Source: Shinisaurus crocodilurus
Taxonomy: Eukaryota > Chordata > Lepidosauria > Squamata > Shinisauridae
Assembly: GCA_021292165.1 (NCBI GenBank)
Contig: CM037880.1
Span: 214,348,942-214,412,941 of the forward strand
Length of the DNA: 64,000 nt
Direction: 5' to 3'
Under the pieces are notes generated by a model that searched no databases, was not told the DNA's origin, and saw nothing but the letters and a program-made list of their open reading frames with translations. The position numbers and the translations under genes are program-made. Positions 20,800 through 31,969 of the stretch are shown here, piece by piece (position 1 is the stretch's first letter; each line of letters begins with the position of its first letter).

Positions 20800-21158
20800 G
20801 ACGGGGTTCAGACAACACAATAACCCATACTCAAGGGTTGAGTATGGGTTGAGTGTGGGTTGTCGTTGAACCATGGGTTGTCATTGAAATGTGGGTTCTC
20901 GTGTTGTCTGAACCCAGCCAAGATAACAAACCTCGGTGAACAACCCGCCGTTCACAACCCAACCACAAACCACGGGTTCTCTTCATGGGGTTGTTCGTGG
21001 TTAACAAGCCACGGCTTGTTAGCACAGCTGGGTTCAGACAACATGATATAACCCACGTTTCGACAGCAACCCACGGTCCAACAACCACCCGCTCTCAACA
21101 CAGAATTGACCCATGCTCAACCCTTGAGTGTGGGTTATCGTCTTGTCTGAACCCAGTC
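20800..21158. mobile_element. Long-TIR element, GACTGGGTTCAGACAAC family, copy 1
   Basis: About 359 bp made of several inverted modules: GGGTTCAGACAACACAATAA at the left, CTCAAGGGTTGAGTATGGGT hairpins, GTGTTGTCTGAACCCAG in the middle, GCTGGGTTCAGACAACATGA again, and GTCTTGTCTGAACCCAGTC at the right. It reads as two foldback halves separated by a central block (CACAAACCACGGGTTCTCTT). Other copies at 24,422 and 44,714. Confidence 0.8.
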
Positions 21159-21636
21159 ATTATCTTGGTCACATAATTTTCTCTGCTTCTCAGTTGCAAT
21201 GTACAGGAAAGAAGTGGGACCTATGACAACATGCTGCACTGCGGAGAGCTCCTTTTCAGGGTTCCAGCCAGCCATACCCTCTTCCCGGAGATTGCATTCC
21301 GTTCCTCCTTGCTTTCTCCTCCCCCCCCTCCCATTTTTCCATCACTTTTCTGCAACAGAAAGTCAGCGTTGTGTAGCCACTAAGCATGTTCATCCCTCAT
21401 TGGGCTTTTTTTTTTTAAGAGGGTGGGGTTCCCCTCCCTGAGAGGTCTCTTTTTCTGTAAACACTTTTTGTACTTCTGACCATCTTGAGTCTTCCCAAAC
21501 ATGTTGAAACTTCCCTCTTGCCTCTCAGTGTCCCTGTTTTGGCTCCAGTCCAACTGGCACTCCACGGCTGAGTTCACTATTAAAAGGAGTGAGGTGTTGT
21601 TGGCCAGCATTATTACACTGTGCATTTAGCCCAGTA

Positions 21637-21890
21637 CAGTCATGCCTTGGACTGAGAGCATAATTCGTTCCGGAAACGTGCTTGTCATCCAAAACACTCT
21701 TATATCAAAAAGAAATCCCCCCCCCGAAAAAATTTGTACAGAGATTTTTAATTTAAGCCGTGCTACAGTACTTGTCTTGCAAGACGTCGCTTGTAGATCA
21801 AGTCAAAAAATAATTAAATAAATATTTAAAAATTTGCTTGTCTTGCAAAACGCTCTCAAACCAAGTTACTTGCAATCCAAGGTATTACTG
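21637..21890. mobile_element. Tc1/mariner-like MITE, copy 2
   Basis: A 254-bp copy of the element at 16,062. Same ends (CAGTCATGCCTTGGACTGAG and CAATCCAAGGTATTACTG) and a TA on each side (21,635-21,636 and 21,891-21,892). No ORF. Confidence 0.82.
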
Positions 21891-22029
21891 TATTATCCAC
21901 TTGGTCATGACTTTCCAAGGCCTCATTCAGAGGCCTTTCCTGGTCATTCTGTCCTTTTTAACTAGAGTTTCCAGGGATCTGAGTTGGGTCCTTCTGCATG
22001 TGCTTTACTAATGAATTACAGACCCTCCC

Positions 22030-22410
22030 CATAACAACGTCTCCTTCGCTCTCAGCATGACGTCAGGGGAAACATTTCCAAGCTGTTCCCTGAGTGTCGC
22101 GGGCCGGAGGGCATGTTCAGCCTTCTCAACAGTCAGAGCGTGACCACTTTTCATGTGGTGAGTGTAAAGTGTAGCCTGGCAGTTTGTGGTTTCGTCCCCA
22201 TGGAGCACAGTTGTACAGCGTGTAGAGAAAGCGCCTTTTCAGAAGCTGCATTGCCAAAGTTAAAAAGCCAGAGAAGCAAACTGGCTTCATACAGCTTGCA
22301 ACTCTAATTTTGGCATTTCCAAAGTAAACATTTTATACTCTGAAACTTGCCATTCTGTGTGCGTATTGCCTCTGTAATCCACAGGAGGATCATGAAAGGA
22401 GAAGCCAAAC
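22030..22410. other. Unique sequence, no gene called
   Basis: It contains a CRE-like ATGACGTCA (22,058-22,066) and CpG-containing text (TGTCGCGGGCCGG). No repeat family is recognised. A distal regulatory element is possible but unsupported. Confidence 0.25.
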
Positions 22411-22535
22411 TTTCACTGTGCCACCTGGGTTTGTAGCGGTTAAGCGGGTTATTTTGAAAGCCAATCTGGACTGGTTCCAGGGTGTAGGGGGACCCTCAGC
22501 AAATTCTCTGACAGGTCATTTTAGCAGACATATTG

Positions 22536-22896
22536 ACGTGGTTTCACACATCACTGTGTAAGCCACCATAGATTAATTCATCCGCAGGGCTCTGAGATGC
22601 ACAACAGCCACCATCTGGGATATGGAAGATGCTGTGGGGGCATTCCGCAGCTTCTCATGTCTTGCAAACCCAGGCAGTGTGGGTTATGCAAGGGTTAAAC
22701 AACCATGGGTTGTTCTACAGCTATCCGAGGGTCATTTAGCCCTCAGATAACGCACAACGTCCAGGTACGCACAACACAACAAGCTGTGGTGCACCCCCGC
22801 CGTACCTTGTATATTCAAAATGGTGGCCAGCACACATCTCAGAGCCCTGCAGGTGAATTAACCCATGGTGGCTTTACCATGACGTGTGAACCAGCC
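22536..22896. mobile_element. Long-TIR element, GGTTCACACGTCA family
   Basis: The ends are inverted copies over about 60 bp: GTGGTTTCACACATCACTGT on the left and CCATGACGTGTGAACCAGCC on the right, with CGCAGGGCTCTGAGATG and CATCTCAGAGCCCTGCAG further in. Interior hairpin ACAACCATGGGTTGTT. No ORF. The ends resemble those of the elements at 34,531 and 44,714, suggesting one superfamily. Confidence 0.72.
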
Positions 22897-23880
22897 CTCC
22901 ACGTAGGTTTGGAGAGAACCCAAATGGCCTATGGCTTGATCTCCATTCCCCGGGAGTGGTTTCCTCATTTGTTGCCGAAGCCAGCAGATATTTTATCATT
23001 TTTTAATAGCATGGCTAGGTAACAAGGCTAGGAAAAGCAGAGCCAGCCCTACCATTAGGCAGAGTGAGGTATTGTGAAAGGGAAGCAAATTGTGAGTACT
23101 TTAGTTTGGTATTATTGTATTTGAAGATGAGGAGACAATGCTTTTTGTGGGATTTTTCTGCACCATGGGTCAAAATAACTTACCTGGCTTCGGGCACTAT
23201 GCACCTTGATGTGTGTGGGGAAGGCGGGCTCCATTGTCTTCTCCGCCTCAGGCAGCAAAATGTCTTGGGTTGGCCTTGAGGAAAAGCCTCTGGATGAAAC
23301 CTTGGGAGAGTCATTACCAGTTAGGTGGACCCGATGGCACCGTGGCCTTGCGTGGCAGCAGCGCTCTCACGGAACTGCGATTTCAGCTTCTGACAAGGAT
23401 ATGTAGTGTCGTGCTGGGGCACTGCGGGAAATTAAAATGCTACGCATGCTGAATAGCGGCTCCCTGACTCAGCTGCCAACCGCTCATTGGATCAAAGCAC
23501 CAACTGATGGGGGGGGCAGGCAGGGGGCAGCTGTGGGCCGTGCTGAGGTTTTCTGGGGGCCCAACAACTGCCCAAGGATGCTCCACGCTGAGGCTGGCCT
23601 TGAAACCGATGGTCTGAAGGGTGGCCACTTCTTTTGTGTTTCATAATTTTTTTTATTATTTCAAGAGCGAGCGGGTCGTGTCGTGGAGCCAGAAGGGCTC
23701 GCGGGGACACAGTGCTGGGACCTTTTGATGAGCAGGGATGCTGATGTCATCTGCAACCCCCTTTGGACTTGCCTGTTCCGTCTGAGCTTAGCTGCAATCC
23801 TCCCGGTAGCTTGTTGGGGGGGATTAATTTTCCCAGCAACAGTACATTGCTGTGATCGCTCCCTGTTGTAATGTGTAGTG

Positions 23881-24166
23881 CAGTGTTCTCCAACCTTGGG
23901 TCCCCAGATGTTTTTGGCCTACAACTCCCAGCATGCCCCAGCCAGCATAGCTGGCTGGGGCATGCTGGGAGTTGTAGGCCAAAAACATCTGGGGACCCAA
24001 GGTTGGGGAACACTGCTTTAACTGCTGTGAGAGAGGGAGAAATTCAACAGCGGTAGCTTCCCCCACCACTACATTGCCATGCTGAGAGAAGCTACATCTC
24101 TTGAACGAAGCTACGTCTCTTGAACGTCCCCAAAAACATCTGGGGACCCAAGGTTGGAGAACACTG
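23881..24166. mobile_element. Composite hAT MITE carrying foreign sequence
   Basis: A 286-bp unit flanked by a perfect 8-bp duplication GTGTAGTG (23,873-23,880 and 24,167-24,174). It consists of a complete 135-bp CAGTGTTCTCC palindrome (23,881-24,015), then 110 bp of unrelated DNA (24,016-24,125), then a 41-bp right terminal piece ending GGTTGGAGAACACTG. The inner DNA starts CTTTAACTGCTGTGAGAGAG and is nearly the same as the right flank of the MITE at 27,227. It ends with a tandem duplication of a 19-bp unit (GAAGCTACATCTCTTGAAC). The inner palindrome ends GGTTGGGGAACACTG, a variant shared with the 27,227 copy only. Confidence 0.88.
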
Positions 24167-24421
24167 GTGTAGTGCTTGGGGGTGGCTTGGTCTTGAATAG
24201 GCAATTAAGACACATTAGCTTTACAGAAGTCTCCTGCCCCAAACTAATCCTAGAACTGGTTTGTTGATATGGATCAACACAGCGGCCTGAATTTTTGGAG
24301 TCTCCTTCGAGACTGTCATATGAAGCCCCCACTCTTCAGAATTTACCGCTATACCACTGAGAGTGACACACACAGATCTGATTCACACACACCACACCTA
24401 CACACACTCCTGCCACACATT

Positions 24422-24719
24422 GACTGGATTCATACGACACGATAACCCACACTCAAGGGCTGAGTATGGGTTGAGTGTGTGGGTTGTTGTTCAAACGTGG
24501 GTTATCTTCTTGTCTGAACCCAGCTGTGCTAACAAGCCATGGCTTGTTAACCACAAACAACCCATGAAAAGGACCCATGGTTTGTTGTTGGGTTGTGAAC
24601 TGTGGGTTGTTCACCATGGTTTGTTATCTTGGCTGGGTTCAGACAACACAATAACTCACATTTTCAATGACAACCCATGGTTCAACGACAACCCACACTC
24701 AACCCATACTGAACCCAAG
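24422..24719. mobile_element. Long-TIR element, GACTGGGTTCAGACAAC family, copy 2 (right end lost)
   Basis: Begins GACTGGATTCATACGACACG, has the same internal CTCAAGGGCTGAGTATGGGT hairpin and central CATGGTTTGTTGTTGGGTTG, and ends in a degraded ATACTGAACCCAAG. Confidence 0.78.
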
Positions 24720-24724
24720 GGGAA

Positions 24725-25918
24725 CCAACCATTTTGGGTGAGTGGGCACATTTGGAATTTTGAGAGAATATCGGGGGTGCTCTCACAAAATGGCTGCCAT
24801 GGGGGGCTTGCCCCTTCATAAATCGGCTAGCATGGTGGATGGGCATGGTCGGTCACAACACACCCATTTCCCAGAAGGCAAACTGGTGAGACTAAAAGAA
24901 AAATAACTTGCTTCAGAACCGAAGTACGAGGCGGAGGAGGAGTCTGAGCTCCAAAACACAAAACTACTCCTATGAACCCAAGTAAATATGGTGTGGGAGA
25001 GCATCACTTTGCTTTGCAGCATGCCAGCCTCCCAGTTAATTTAAAAATAAATACATAAATAAAAGAAAAGCTTGATAAAATATAAGTAAGGAGGAGCAGA
25101 GAGTCTGCTGGGCACCAAGGAAGGTGTCCACATGGGCACACTGGTGCCCGCAGACACCATGCTGGAGACACCAGCTCTAAGCCAAAGCACAACAGGTGCC
25201 CACTTCAATGCTTCTGACAGACAGGTGACAAAAAGTCACCTGAGAGTCAATGTGGAGATGGGCTTGAACCTCCTTTGAGGAACTGCCTAGGCATACTCTG
25301 TGAATGGTCGCTCACCCACCGCCATCGGTTTATTTTGGTCTATTTTGACTTGGACAGTGAAAATAGGTGGCTCTTTTCCTATTTCAATGTGAGAGCCAAG
25401 AAATATTATTACTGTTGGCCTGGTCACGTTGATACCAGTGGGAATTCAGCCATAAATCTCTGAAGGCCGAGAAGCCTGGCTGGCTCGCCCACAATTGTTC
25501 TTGGATGTGGAGCACTTGACAACGGTTGCTATAGAACCTACTCACCCGGCAACAACTGGTCACCCCAAAACAGAGCCAAGGACATGTGTTTTCGCAAATA
25601 CTGGTGGTCAGCCTCCTAGTACATCAGCGGTGATTTGAGGTAATTCTTGAGATTGGTTTTCTCCTGAGCACCTTGTAAGCATCAAGGTGAAGTCATTTAA
25701 GATGGACCTGGTGGATTTCTAAGTGCCACATCTGCACTAGGTAAGCTACATTCCTAGAGTGGTGGTCCCAAAGACCATTACTGTCACTTCTTTGGGGGCA
25801 GAATGAAGGCTTTCGTTGGCTATCAAGCCCAGCCATAAACATGTGGATCCCTGGCTTTTAGCAATGAGGGAGTGGCCTCATCATATTGTTTAACTTCTGT
25901 GGGTGGAAGGTGCAAAGG
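24725..25918. other. Unassigned sequence
   Basis: No convincing repeat boundaries or exons. The frame at 25,275-25,463 has no domain. Confidence 0.3.
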
Positions 25919-25926
25919 ATCTAAAA

Positions 25927-26062
25927 CAGGGCTCTCCAACCTTGGGTCCCCAAATGTTGCTGGCCTACAGCTCTCAGCATACCCAGCCAGCATGGCTAAT
26001 GGCAAGGGATTCTGGGAGCTGTAGTCCAGCAACATCTGGGGACCCAAGGTTGGAGAGCCCTG
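25927..26062. mobile_element. hAT foldback MITE, CAGGGCTCTCC family
   Basis: A 136-bp palindrome, ends CAGGGCTCTCCAACCTTGGG; perfect 8-bp duplication ATCTAAAA (25,919-25,926 and 26,063-26,070). Sister copy at 6,010. Confidence 0.92.
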
Positions 26063-26157
26063 ATCTAAAAGATGGAGCCAGCACACAAGCTGATGTGTAG
26101 AGAGAATTTCATCAGCGAACTAACACCTGAATTAGGACTGAGTGGAATGCTCTATAG

Positions 26158-26316
26158 CAGCCGTACGCAATCCCGTGCCCTCCAGATTTAGCCATATCTG
26201 TAGCAAGCGGCATCCAGTTGTGTTGGACCACAACTGCCAGCATGTCCCATGCTGGCTGGGGCATGCTGGGAGTTGTAGTCCAACACATCTGGACGATACT
26301 AGTTCGTGGAACGCTG
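26158..26316. mobile_element. hAT foldback MITE, CAGCCGTACGC family
   Basis: A 159-bp element with ends CAGCCGTACGCAATCCC and AGTTCGTGGAACGCTG. Flanking octamers CTCTATAG (26,150-26,157) and ATCTATAG (26,317-26,324) match at 7 of 8. The core GGGGCATGCTGGGAGTTGTA is shared with the other MITEs. Confidence 0.82.
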
Positions 26317-26529
26317 ATCTATAGTTTCAATTTTAGGATCAAAAATATCAATGGGCTGGGGGGATAGAAACATTTTCCAAAATATTATCCTGCTTTTAAT
26401 ACAGTTCAGTCCCTTTGTTTCTCATAGCTGCTGCTCCTTGGTGCACTTCCTCCCTCCCTCCAGTGACTGCTTCTTTCTCCTTCCTGGATTGTTCACACGG
26501 GTGATCCCAGTCAGTTGGAGATTACCTAG

Positions 26530-26725
26530 TGACTGGGGTGACATCAGAGTGCTACGTATCCAAGCATATTTGGCTACATGATGGCATCACCGAGGGCAAA
26601 TGATGTCAATTGTATGCTAAGGCAATCAGGGATCCAAACAATGAATGAGGTGACAGCACTGTGCAGCATAGCCAATCAGGTTTGGCTACATGATTGCATC
26701 ACTAAGGAGCAAATGAAGTCAGTGG
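26530..26725. repeat. Imperfect tandem duplication, about 112-bp period
   Basis: TTTGGCTACATGATGGCATC (26,569-) recurs as TTTGGCTACATGATTGCATC (26,681-), each followed by GAG-GCAAATGA-GTCA. The upstream GGGGTGACATCAGAGTGC / AGGTGACAGCACTGTGC blocks are offset by a similar distance. Confidence 0.7.
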
Positions 26726-27218
26726 AGAGAAAAAGCACGACATGAATTTGGAAGCGATGTCACAAAAAAAAAAAATAGTTGAAAAGGAGCAGGGCGTTCT
26801 TCTTCAATGCTGCTAAAACTGTTCCCAAAAAAGGGTAACTCGATTTGGCTCAGTGCTGGTTATGAACAACCTCCTCTCCTAGGCTATTTGGAACTACAGC
26901 AAGTTTTTAAACGATCTGTCCTTTCCAAATATACTCGAAAAGAATGCATGAATAAAATGGGCAAATGCGTATTCACTTTGCATTTACGGAAGCCTCTCGT
27001 TGCCCTGTCCATGTCCATTTACACATGTACTGAGGGAATTTCATGGTTGCCATGGTAACTGGTGTCACTGAACGGTTAGATAAGAATGGGAAGATGCATT
27101 CACTGTCTTCATGGATTGCGCAAATCAATTGCTGGGGAAGGAACTATGCAAAGAGTAGCTAAAGAGCTGGAGGTGTGGTGGGTTCAGAGTCCATCTGTGC
27201 TGTGTAGGGCTCCGGTTC
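26726..27218. other. Unassigned sequence
   Basis: Poly-A run at 26,764-26,775. An 83-codon open frame (26,807-27,058) has no recognised domain. Confidence 0.3.
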
Positions 27219-27226
27219 CTTTAACC

Positions 27227-27361
27227 CACTGTTCCCCAACCTTGAGTCCCCAGATGTTTTTGGCCTACAACTCCCAGCATGCCCCAGCCAGCTACGCTGG
27301 CTAGGGCATGCTGGGAGTTGTAGGCCAAAAACATCTGGGGACCCATGGTTGGGGAACACTG
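27227..27361. mobile_element. hAT foldback MITE, CAGTGTTCCCC subfamily
   Basis: A 135-bp palindrome, flanked by a perfect 8-bp duplication CTTTAACC (27,219-27,226 and 27,362-27,369). The right end is GGTTGGGGAACACTG. The flanking DNA after it (27,370-27,452, GCTGTGAGAGAGGGAGAAAT onward) is the sequence found inside the composite at 23,881. Confidence 0.92.
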
Positions 27362-27634
27362 CTTTAACCGCTGTGAGAGAGGGAGAAATTCAACGGCGGT
27401 AGCTTCCCCCACCACTACATTGCCATGCTGAGAGAAGCTACATCTCCTGAACTTCCCTGAGCCCGTAGTATCCGCCGCACACCTATAAAGAGCTCAGGAT
27501 CCCTGCCAGGGGGGAAATGGGGCAATCCTGCAGCCATGGCGAGAAGCCTTAGACAGGTCCCCGTCTCTCTAATGCTCAGTTCCTCATATGTCAAATGGGA
27601 ATGATCGTGGTCTACCTTACTGGACTGTTGTAAG

Positions 27635-29020
27635 TGGAAATTTTTCCTGATGTCCAGGCGGAATCTGGCTTCCTGTAACATGAGCCCGTTATTCCGTGTC
27701 CTGCAATCTGGGATGAAGGAGAAGAGATCCTGGCCCTTCTCTGTGTGGCAACCTTTCAAGTACTTGAAGAGCGCTATCATATCTCCCCTCAGTCTTTTCT
27801 TCTGAAGGCTAAACATGCCCAGTTCTTTCAGTCTCTCCTCACAGGGCCTTGTTTCTAGTCCCTTTATCATCCTTGTTGCCCTCCTCTGAACCCTCTCCAG
27901 TTTGTCTACTTCCTTCTTAAAGTGTGGTGCCCAGAACTGGACGCAGTACACAAGATGAGGCCTAACCAGTGCTGAGTAAAGGGGAATGATCACTTCATGT
28001 GATTTGGAAGCTATACTTCTATGAATGCAGCCCAAAATAGCATTTGCCTTCTTTGCAGCCACATCGCATTGCTGGCTCATATTCAGTTTGTGATCTACAA
28101 CAATTCCAAGATCCTTCTCGCTTGTAGTATTGTTGAGCCAAGTATCCCCCATCCTGTAACTGTACATTTGGTTTCTTTTTCCTAGGTGCAGCACCTAGCA
28201 TTTATCCCTATTAAATTTCATTCTGTTGGTTTCAGTCTAGAGCTCCAGCCTATCGAGCGAGTTCAATATGAATTTTGCTTCTGTCTTCCAGAGTATTAGC
28301 TGTTCCACCCAGTTTTGTGTCATCTGCAAATTTGATAAGCATTCCCTGCACCTCCTCATCCAAGTCATGAATAAAAAATGTTGAAGAGCACTGGGCCCAG
28401 GACCGAGCCCTGCAATGCCCCACTTGTTACCTCTCCCCAGTTTGAGAAGGTACCATTGACTTTTTGAGTCCGATTCTGTAGCCAACTGTGGGTCCACCTG
28501 ACAGTTGTTCCATCTAGCCCACTTTTAGCTAGCTTGCTAATCAGAATATCATGAGGCACTTTGTCAAAAGCTTTGCTGAAGTCCAGATATATTATGTCCA
28601 CAGCATTCCCAGAGTCCACAAGGGAGGTTACCCGATCAAAAAGTGAGATCAGATTGGTCTGGCAGGATTGTTGGATTCTAGTAATCACTGCATTGTTTTC
28701 AAGGTGCTTGCAGATTGACTGCTTTATAATCTGCTCCAGAATTTTCCCAGGGACTGATGTCAGACTGACTGGCCTATAGTTCCCAGGTTCCTCCTTCTTG
28801 CCCTTTTTGAAGATAGGAACAACATTTGCCCTCCTCCAGTCATCTGGCACTTTACCTGTCCTCCATGATTTCTCAAAGACAGTGGTTCTGAGAGTTCTTC
28901 TGCAGTTCTGAATTAGGTGAAAAGGAGAAATACAGCTGGGTGCTATCTGCATCCCAATGACAGCTCTTCGCATGAGCTCACTAAGCCATTTCATGTTGAT
29001 GTTCAATAGCATTACATCTT
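27635..29020 (-). mobile_element. CR1 LINE, reverse-transcriptase and C-terminal part, antisense
   Basis: Two large minus-strand frames. The first to be read (28,365-29,012, 215 codons) covers the RT fingers and palm: VPDDWRRANVVPIFKKG, GNYRPVSLTSVPGKILE, YLDFSKAFDKVPHDIL (first catalytic Asp) and GALQGSVLGPVLFNIF. The second (27,415-28,194, 259 codons) covers the thumb and C-terminus: [31 protein letters not shown], and KRLRGDMIALFKYLKG. The FADD box expected between them falls in the decayed 28,195-28,365 gap, where the frames are disrupted. In life CR1 ORF2 encodes endonuclease plus RT for target-primed insertion; this copy is 5'-truncated and dead. The 3' tail itself is missing at about 27,635. 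Confidence 0.92.
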
Positions 29021-29115
29021 ACACCGGCTGAGACGTTTTGATAGCCATCTGAGGCAGCCATCAGTTTTGCTGATTTTTATTGCTACTTGATGAAGATTTC
29101 TGCGTAACTCTAAAG

Positions 29116-29617
29116 CAGGGGCATGGAACCATTTTCGGGGGGGGGGATGAATTGCCCTCCATGAATTGCCCCCCTCCGTGGATCAGATGACATCAATGAA
29201 CATGGCCACACCCACTGATGTTATTGTCTCACACCCACCCATTTTGCCTTTCTCCATGCTCAGAGAGGCGCGGAGTTCTGTGCCTCTCTGAGCATGGAGA
29301 AAGGGGCTTGGTCAGCAATGGGTGTTTGAACCAGTGCCAGCCAAGTCCCTGGCTTCATGCAGAGTGCGAAAGGACTCCGCTGCAATGGGAAGAGCTGGCC
29401 ATGTCCTCGGCCACCCGCATTGTCACTGTTATCTCCTACCTGAGATCAGAGATAACTGTAGGATTCCCTTGCCTTGCATGCTGCTACCACTCCTGGGGAA
29501 GATAACAGCAGGGATTCTCCAAGGGGGCTTCCCCCAGCAGGTGGGGCTTGGAGCCCACCCTCCCCGGGGGGGGGGACACAAGAAGGTTCTGGGGGCCAGA
29601 TGTGGAATGCATCCCTG
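29116..29617. mobile_element. hAT element, CAGGGGCATGG...CATCCCTG, non-autonomous
   Basis: A 502-bp element with a perfect 8-bp duplication CTCTAAAG (29,108-29,115 and 29,618-29,625). Ends CAGGGGCATGGAACC and GGAATGCATCCCTG. No transposase ORF; a hairpin around CAGAGAGGCGCGGAGTTCTG and TGCCTCTCTGAGCATGGAG lies at 29,262-29,300. Confidence 0.85.
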
Positions 29618-29639
29618 CTCTAAAGCCCGCATATCTATA

Positions 29640-30212
29640 CAGAAGTTGATCCAATAGAAGACATCATCTTAGCTGTTTTCTGTTTGAAGCCAAAGTTGCA
29701 AGGCCTACTGCCAAACCACTAACCTTGGTGGTAATATCTGCAGAATATTTCACTGTGGGCATGAAATGAGGCCTCCGACAGATGAATAATTGTTTTTGCA
29801 AAGCCTTCCCACCCACCCCCCTTTTCTGGATCTTAAAATAGCTTCTCTAACTCTGTTTCAGCTGCCGGTCCCTTCCCTCGAGTACTGCCCTGATGGGATG
29901 GAAAAATAAGAATGCTTCCAGAGTAGGCTCAGGGCCGTGAAGAGCAGGAAAGCTGTAACCCACTGAATAGTTTATAGCTTTTCCATATCGTTGTGCCTCA
30001 TTGCTGGAGCAATGTATGTGTCACTCATCTCCTAGAAGCTTCTCGTGGTGATTTTGCGAGCTTGCCACGTAATGAGGCTTCCAAAATTGATTGCTTTTTT
30101 TTTGGTGCGCAATGAGAAAACAACCGGCATTTTTTGAAGCTTAGCTTTTGCCTTTGAATGCGTAGCATCTCGGCATCTTTCTAGGGCTCTGTAGTTCAAA
30201 TCAACCTGTGAC
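29640..30212. other. Unique sequence, no gene called
   Basis: Repeat-poor stretch (for example 29,660-29,800). A possible conserved non-coding element; untested. Confidence 0.25.

Positions 30213-30217
<5 letters not shown>

Positions 30218-30246
<29 letters not shown>
30218..30246. repeat. (CA)n microsatellite
   Basis: Pure CA run of about 14 units. Confidence 0.95.
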
Positions 30247-30247
<1 letters not shown>

Positions 30248-31800
30248 GACGGTCTACCTCTGGCTTCCACTTAGCTCCTTGGTTCACAGTCTCTCCCCTT
30301 CCAAAGGTCCCTTGCACATCCGCCCCCCCCTTCAACATTGCACAAGTGGGCCTTTAAACCAGTGGTGGGCAGAAGGTAGACTGGGATCTACTGGTAGATC
30401 ACTGGGTGATTTGCAGCAGATCAGTAGGTAGCTTGCAGTTAGATCGGCAAGCCTTTCTGATTCCCAGATCAGCTGTTCAAATGACAAACGCTTGCGAGGA
30501 AAGCCAGGACCGTGAGCTTGTATTGAACAGAGGCGCCTGGGCTGAGAAGGTGCTCAGAGGCGCCCTGATCCTTCATTCTAACGGAGCAATCCTATACATG
30601 TCTACTCAGAAGGAACCGCCACTGAGTTCAGTGGGGACTGGCTCCCAATGCTGCAGCTCGGGCTGCGCCGTGGGGCAAAGTCCAGGGCCCCACACAACCC
30701 AGCCTCCCCGCCTTCCCCCGACAATGACTAACCAGAGAGTGGCAAGTGCAGAAGCAAACTCTATTTTATTCCTGTAGTCATGCCGGTGCTGTGATTTAAG
30801 TGAGCGTAAAATGCCAAATTGCACAAGCATAGAGAGCATTAAAAAAAACAAAAACAAAAACCAGGGACAGCAAACGGTTTTGTTCCTGTAGTAGTTCTAA
30901 CTTATCAGGAATGCAGAGGTGGTTTTCAAGCCTGGAATAGTGGTTGAGTGGCGGAGGGGACGTTTGTGTGTGTGTGTGTGTATGTGGGAGACTAATGTTA
31001 GTTATGTGCTTCACAGCTGGAGTAATACACGTGGCCATCTAAAGCCCCCCCTCCCCCCCCGCCGCCATAAGACACTTAGGTAAGTCCACGGTCTAAAATT
31101 ACCTAGCTGCACTAGTGCTCGCTTCCAGGGAGGCGTGCAGTGGGCTGCAGCCTAAGCGCGCATGTCCTGTTGATGCCTTTAGCACCCTTCGCGCATGACT
31201 TGTGAGAAGGGGCAGCACAAGTCCAAGGGGGCTGCAAGGCTGTGCCTCTTCTCCCCAGCCCCACGGCGAACGGCTTCCCTGGCACCCCCACCATCCACAA
31301 ACCAGCACGGATGTCTGGGGCGGGGGAACGTGCCCACACAGAGTTCCGTGCCGGGGAGGCTCCCCCAGATTCTGGGACTTGTGCGCTCCAGGATTCCAGA
31401 ACCCATGGAAACCTGGCCACACAGAGGTCTACGTGCAAAGGCCTCCCCGCCCCAGACGCCCCTCACTACCAATGGGGCACAGCCCTGAGTCCCTTTCCTG
31501 CCCCGCCGTGTCCCTTCACACGAGGAACACTTGAAGTGGGGTCTGTGTTTGGTCTTTTTTGGTCTCCCTGTGTTACGCAAATAAAAAGACACTGTTTCAT
31601 CCGGGGCTCTAGACTGGCACAGTACTGCAAGCCCAATAATACCCAGGTGACAACATTCCTGGTCTGAAGAGGAATGGGGCACTGGGGAGACTGGGAAGGC
31701 TCTGGGCCCAGTGGGAGTCACAGAAAAGCCCTTCGTGTAGGCCCTCCTAAGCCCTCCGCCAAGGTCAATTCCCTACTTCGGCAGGAGAAGACGTCTATAG
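30247..31800. other. Mixed unassigned sequence with GC-rich part
   Basis: It holds a partial GCAATCCTATACATGTCTAC-type MITE at about 30,587-30,660 and a short (TG)n run at 30,964-30,982. The 31,100-31,520 part is GC-rich with moderate CpG, and long frames overlap on both strands (180 codons minus at 31,179-31,721; 141 plus at 31,242-31,667). Overlap in several frames is typical of GC-rich non-coding DNA, so no CDS is called. Confidence 0.35.
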
Positions 31801-31804
31801 GGGA

Positions 31805-31931
31805 AGTCTACCCCAACCTGGCACGCTCCATACAGGTTGGACCACACCTCCCATCATCCACATCCGGTTGGCTGGGGATGCTGGGAGTTGTAGTGCAACA
31901 CAGCTGGAGGGCACCGGCTTGGGGAAAGCTG
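31805..31931. mobile_element. hAT-like foldback MITE, old copy
   Basis: TACCCCAACCTGGCACGCTC on the left, CTGGAGGGCACCGGCTTGGG on the right, core GGGGATGCTGGGAGTTGTAG. No clean TSD is seen. Confidence 0.65.
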
Positions 31932-31969
31932 TATTGGAGCAACAGGGCAGGAATCACCGAATATAGGGA

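Noticed and set aside
20800..21158. CRISPR-like or telomeric repeat array (recurring ACAACCCA words)
   Set aside because: The recurring words are inverted hairpin modules of a DNA element, not evenly spaced direct repeats, and the genome is eukaryotic.
31179..31721. 180-codon minus and 141-codon plus overlapping frames
   Set aside because: GC-rich segment with open frames on both strands at once, no recognisable domain and no splice support.
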